A stretch of 64,000 bases of DNA, taken from positions 20,380 through 84,379 of the forward strand of contig JAVCCG010000107.1 in NCBI GenBank assembly GCA_030765605.1, given 5' to 3'. Both the position numbers and the translations under genes were made by a program. Below are positions 62,380 to 64,000 of the stretch, in pieces (the first letter of the stretch is position 1; each line of letters opens with the position of its first letter). Below the pieces are notes generated by a model. That model saw only the letters and a program-made list of their open reading frames with translations. It had not been told where the DNA came from and searched no databases. This stretch comes from Candidatus Alcyoniella australis (GTDB taxonomy: Bacteria > Lernaellota > Lernaellaia > JAVCCG01 > Alcyoniellaceae).

Positions 62380-63870
62380 TTACGGCAAATCCGGATTGCC
62401 CGAGAGCAGCAACACCCGGCCCGAGCCCGGAAGTCCATCGCCCAGATTCTGAGTGCCGGCCAACGCCTCTGCGTAACCATCGCCGTCCATATCAGGCACT
62501 CCGCGCACGCTCATCACTTTGGCGCCGCCCGCAAAGTAGTGCCACAGCTCTGTGCCGTCAACGCCGTCGAGCACCCAGATCCAGCTGGTGAATCCGCCGA
62601 CGACCACATCGTCGATCCCGTCGTCGTTCACGTCGGCGATGCGGTCCACGGCCCAGATAAGATCAGTGTCGTACCACGGCCAGAGCAGCGTGCCGTCAAC
62701 GCCGGAACACATGTACACTGCTTTACTCATCAGGCTGCTGAAGACCAGATCGGGAACGCCGTCAGAGTCCACGTCGGGCATCGGCACGATCCGCATCGGC
62801 TGTCCCGAGATTTGCGAGGTCCAGATCTGCGCGCCGTCCGCGCCGCTGAAGGCGATCACCTTGTACGCGCCCCAGGAGCCGGACAGCACGTCCTGCACAC
62901 CGTCGTAGTCAATGTCGTCGATTATCGCCGAGGCGTAGCTGTTGCCCGCCTCGGCCGACCAGATCTGGTTTCCGCTGTCGCTGTCCACGGCGAAGATCGT
63001 GCCGTCGTTGTCGCCGGTCATGAAAATCGCATCCTGTCCGGACCCGCCGCCGATATTCTCGATCGGGTCAGCGCCGTAGGCAACGTCGGTCGGGTCGTCG
63101 AAGTCCCAGACTTTTGCGCCGGTGGCGCCGTTGAGCAGGTAGCCCGAATCAGCGGAACTGCCGGCCCCGGCGATGATCTCGCTCACCCCGTCACCGGTGA
63201 CGTCCTGGATCGGGTTCACCTCGTAGATCCAGCCCGAGCTGGTCTCGCTGTAGGTGTTGAACAGCCACAGCACGTCGCCGTTGCTGCCGTCGATGGCATA
63301 CACCGAGCGGTTGCCCCAGGCCGTGCCCACCACTACGTCGGACATGCCGTCGGAGTTCAGGTCCGGGGTCACGGCCATTATGTTGTCGCCGTCGCCCGCC
63401 GCGTTGGACTCGTGGGGCGTTGCATGGTAGGTATGCGCGCCCCAAATCAGCTGCGCGGCCTTGCCCTTCCCGGGGACCCCGCTGATGCAGAACACGCTGT
63501 CCTCAGTGCCCTCCCCTGAGAGCGAATTGTAGCTCACGGCCAGCGGGTCGGGCACCAGGTCGCCGTCCGCGTCCTCGATCCAGCCCACGGTCTCCACGGT
63601 CCGCGGTCCGTAGGAAGTTTCCCAGGTCCAGATCAACTCGCCCTCGACCGGCTCGACGTCATCATCGTCATCGTCATCGTCGTCGTCATCATCGTCGACA
63701 TCATCGTCGAGGTCATCGTCGTCATCGTCGACAACGTCATCATCCCCCGCGTCATCGTCGGTGTCCGCATCGTCGTCGTCTCCGCCGGTATCACACGCGG
63801 TCAGCAATGTGAGCAGCGAAAGAAGGCAAACCAGCAGGAGAAATACAAAATCGATGTTTTTTTCACGCAT
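62380..63870 (-). CDS. Beta-propeller lipoprotein with poly-Asp linker
   Basis: A 496-residue lipoprotein (lipobox LLTAC, Cys26). Directly after Cys comes an Asp-rich linker (31-77) with runs of up to 13 Asp. The remainder is a FG-GAP/PQQ-like beta-propeller of about seven blades, each with DxDxDG-type calcium loops (TPDLNSDGMSDVVVG, DVDSDGVPDLVFS, DVNDDGIDDVVVG). It is a surface or periplasmic calcium-binding protein of unknown partner. ATG at 63870 has a G-rich ribosome site about ten bases upstream. Confidence 0.85.
   Translation of the reverse strand: MREKNIDFVFLLLVCLLSLLTLLTACDTGGDDDDADTDDDAGDDDVVDDDDDDLDDDVDDDDDDDDDDDDDVEPVEGELIWTWETSYGPRTVETVGWIEDADGDLVPDPLAVSYNSLSGEGTEDSVFCISGVPGKGKAAQLIWGAHTYHATPHESNAAGDGDNIMAVTPDLNSDGMSDVVVGTAWGNRSVYAIDGSNGDVLWLFNTYSETSSGWIYEVNPIQDVTGDGVSEIIAGAGSSADSGYLLNGATGAKVWDFDDPTDVAYGADPIENIGGGSGQDAIFMTGDNDGTIFAVDSDSGNQIWSAEAGNSYASAIIDDIDYDGVQDVLSGSWGAYKVIAFSGADGAQIWTSQISGQPMRIVPMPDVDSDGVPDLVFSSLMSKAVYMCSGVDGTLLWPWYDTDLIWAVDRIADVNDDGIDDVVVGGFTSWIWVLDGVDGTELWHYFAGGAKVMSVRGVPDMDGDGYAEALAGTQNLGDGLPGSGRVLLLSGNPDLP
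63656..63780 (-). repeat. GAT/GAC trinucleotide repeat encoding poly-Asp
   Basis: An in-frame tract of mixed GAT and GAC codons broken by a few Ala, Thr, Val, Gly and Leu codons. The longest uninterrupted part is 13 codons. Being a triplet repeat, slippage would change linker length without a frameshift. Confidence 0.85.
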
Positions 63871-63951
63871 TTATCGCCATCCCCCCTCTCGCAGGAGGCT
63901 ATCCCAACCTGATTCGGGGTGTCAACAAGAGCTCGTGGAACTGCTGCGGTC

Positions 63952-64000
63952 CTAAAAAATATACTCGGCACGATGGACCGCGACCTGTTCGGCTCCGCAA
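63952..64000 (-). CDS. Possible C-terminal end of a gene cut by the window end
   Basis: On the minus strand a frame reads in from the window edge for 15 codons (CGAEQVAVHRAEYIF) and stops at TAG 63952-63954, 81 bases before the propeller gene's start. Too short to identify; it could also be non-coding. Confidence 0.25.
   Translation of the reverse strand, partial: CGAEQVAVHRAEYIF

Noticed and set aside
1-64000. CRISPR array, tRNA or rRNA genes, insertion sequences
   Set aside because: No regularly spaced repeats, tRNA-like T-arm/acceptor pairs, rRNA segments or transposase motifs were noticed. A tRNAscan or IS search would be decisive.

Overview
The window looks like a GC-rich chromosome segment from an anaerobic, diderm (LPS-bearing) bacterium of deltaproteobacterial grade: Desulfobacterota/Myxococcota-like, or a related uncultured lineage. 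Evidence seen: Lipid A, Kdo, heptose and O-antigen genes; a FadL-type outer-membrane channel; Hfq; an oxygen-sensitive tungsten-type aldehyde oxidoreductase; CoaX rather than CoaA; PATAN (DUF4388)/J-domain/TPR proteins; and lipoproteins with poly-Asp linkers. The taxon itself is inference. No rRNA, tRNA, CRISPR array, transposase or prophage gene was recognised, and no gap between genes exceeds 300 bases.

Layout. 1-895 (+): end of a thiolase-like gene and its DUF35 partner, closed by a terminator. 949-10189 (-): a catabolic run with a good sigma70 promoter at 10232-10260, in transcription order alcohol dehydrogenase, SCP2 protein, aldehyde:ferredoxin oxidoreductase, FadL porin, two-subunit B12 acyl-CoA mutase, a small TPR-like protein and a membrane SGNH protein. 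The mutase carries the isobutyryl-CoA mutase substrate residues (Phe/Gln), not those of methylmalonyl-CoA mutase. 10407-13089 (+): unknown gene, possibly leaderless, plus a B12-binding radical SAM gene. 13100-13807 (-): glycosyltransferase. 13929-20026 (+): atypical receiver protein, valS, nadC, birA, coaX. 20149-26045 (+): two large PATAN/J-domain/TPR proteins, the second with a pseudo-receiver domain and a start codon inside a perfect 8-bp inverted repeat that also covers its ribosome site and is overlapped by a 10-codon leader ORF. 26042-29934 (-): small membrane protein, HEAT-like protein, EF-G-like GTPase. 30205-32989 (+): purM, FAD oxidoreductase, rpmB.

33062-49740 (-) is a long, tightly overlapped run that starts with cell-envelope genes (zinc-ribbon protein, lpxK, GmhB-nucleotidyltransferase fusion, sugar epimerase, Trm112-like protein, kdsA, talC-type aldolase, five glycosyltransferase genes, one of them fused to an O-antigen ligase, and the heptose kinase) and ends with DUF4416, yicC, gmk and rel. 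Together these make and assemble a heptose/Kdo LPS core and attach O-antigen. 49890-52220 (+): secreted gingipain-family protease with an Asp-rich Cys-Gly-Gly tail, followed by a bidirectional terminator. 52295-63870 (-): a lipoprotein cluster (PEGA, CsgG, DUF799 and a 375-residue exported protein) behind hflX, hfq and dnaE, then a small lipoprotein, a degenerate GT9-like protein and a beta-propeller lipoprotein with a long poly-Asp linker encoded by a GAT/GAC repeat.

The parts most likely to repay attention are the catabolic run with the isobutyryl-type mutase, the PATAN/J/TPR pair with its start-codon hairpin, and the fused or residue-altered envelope enzymes.
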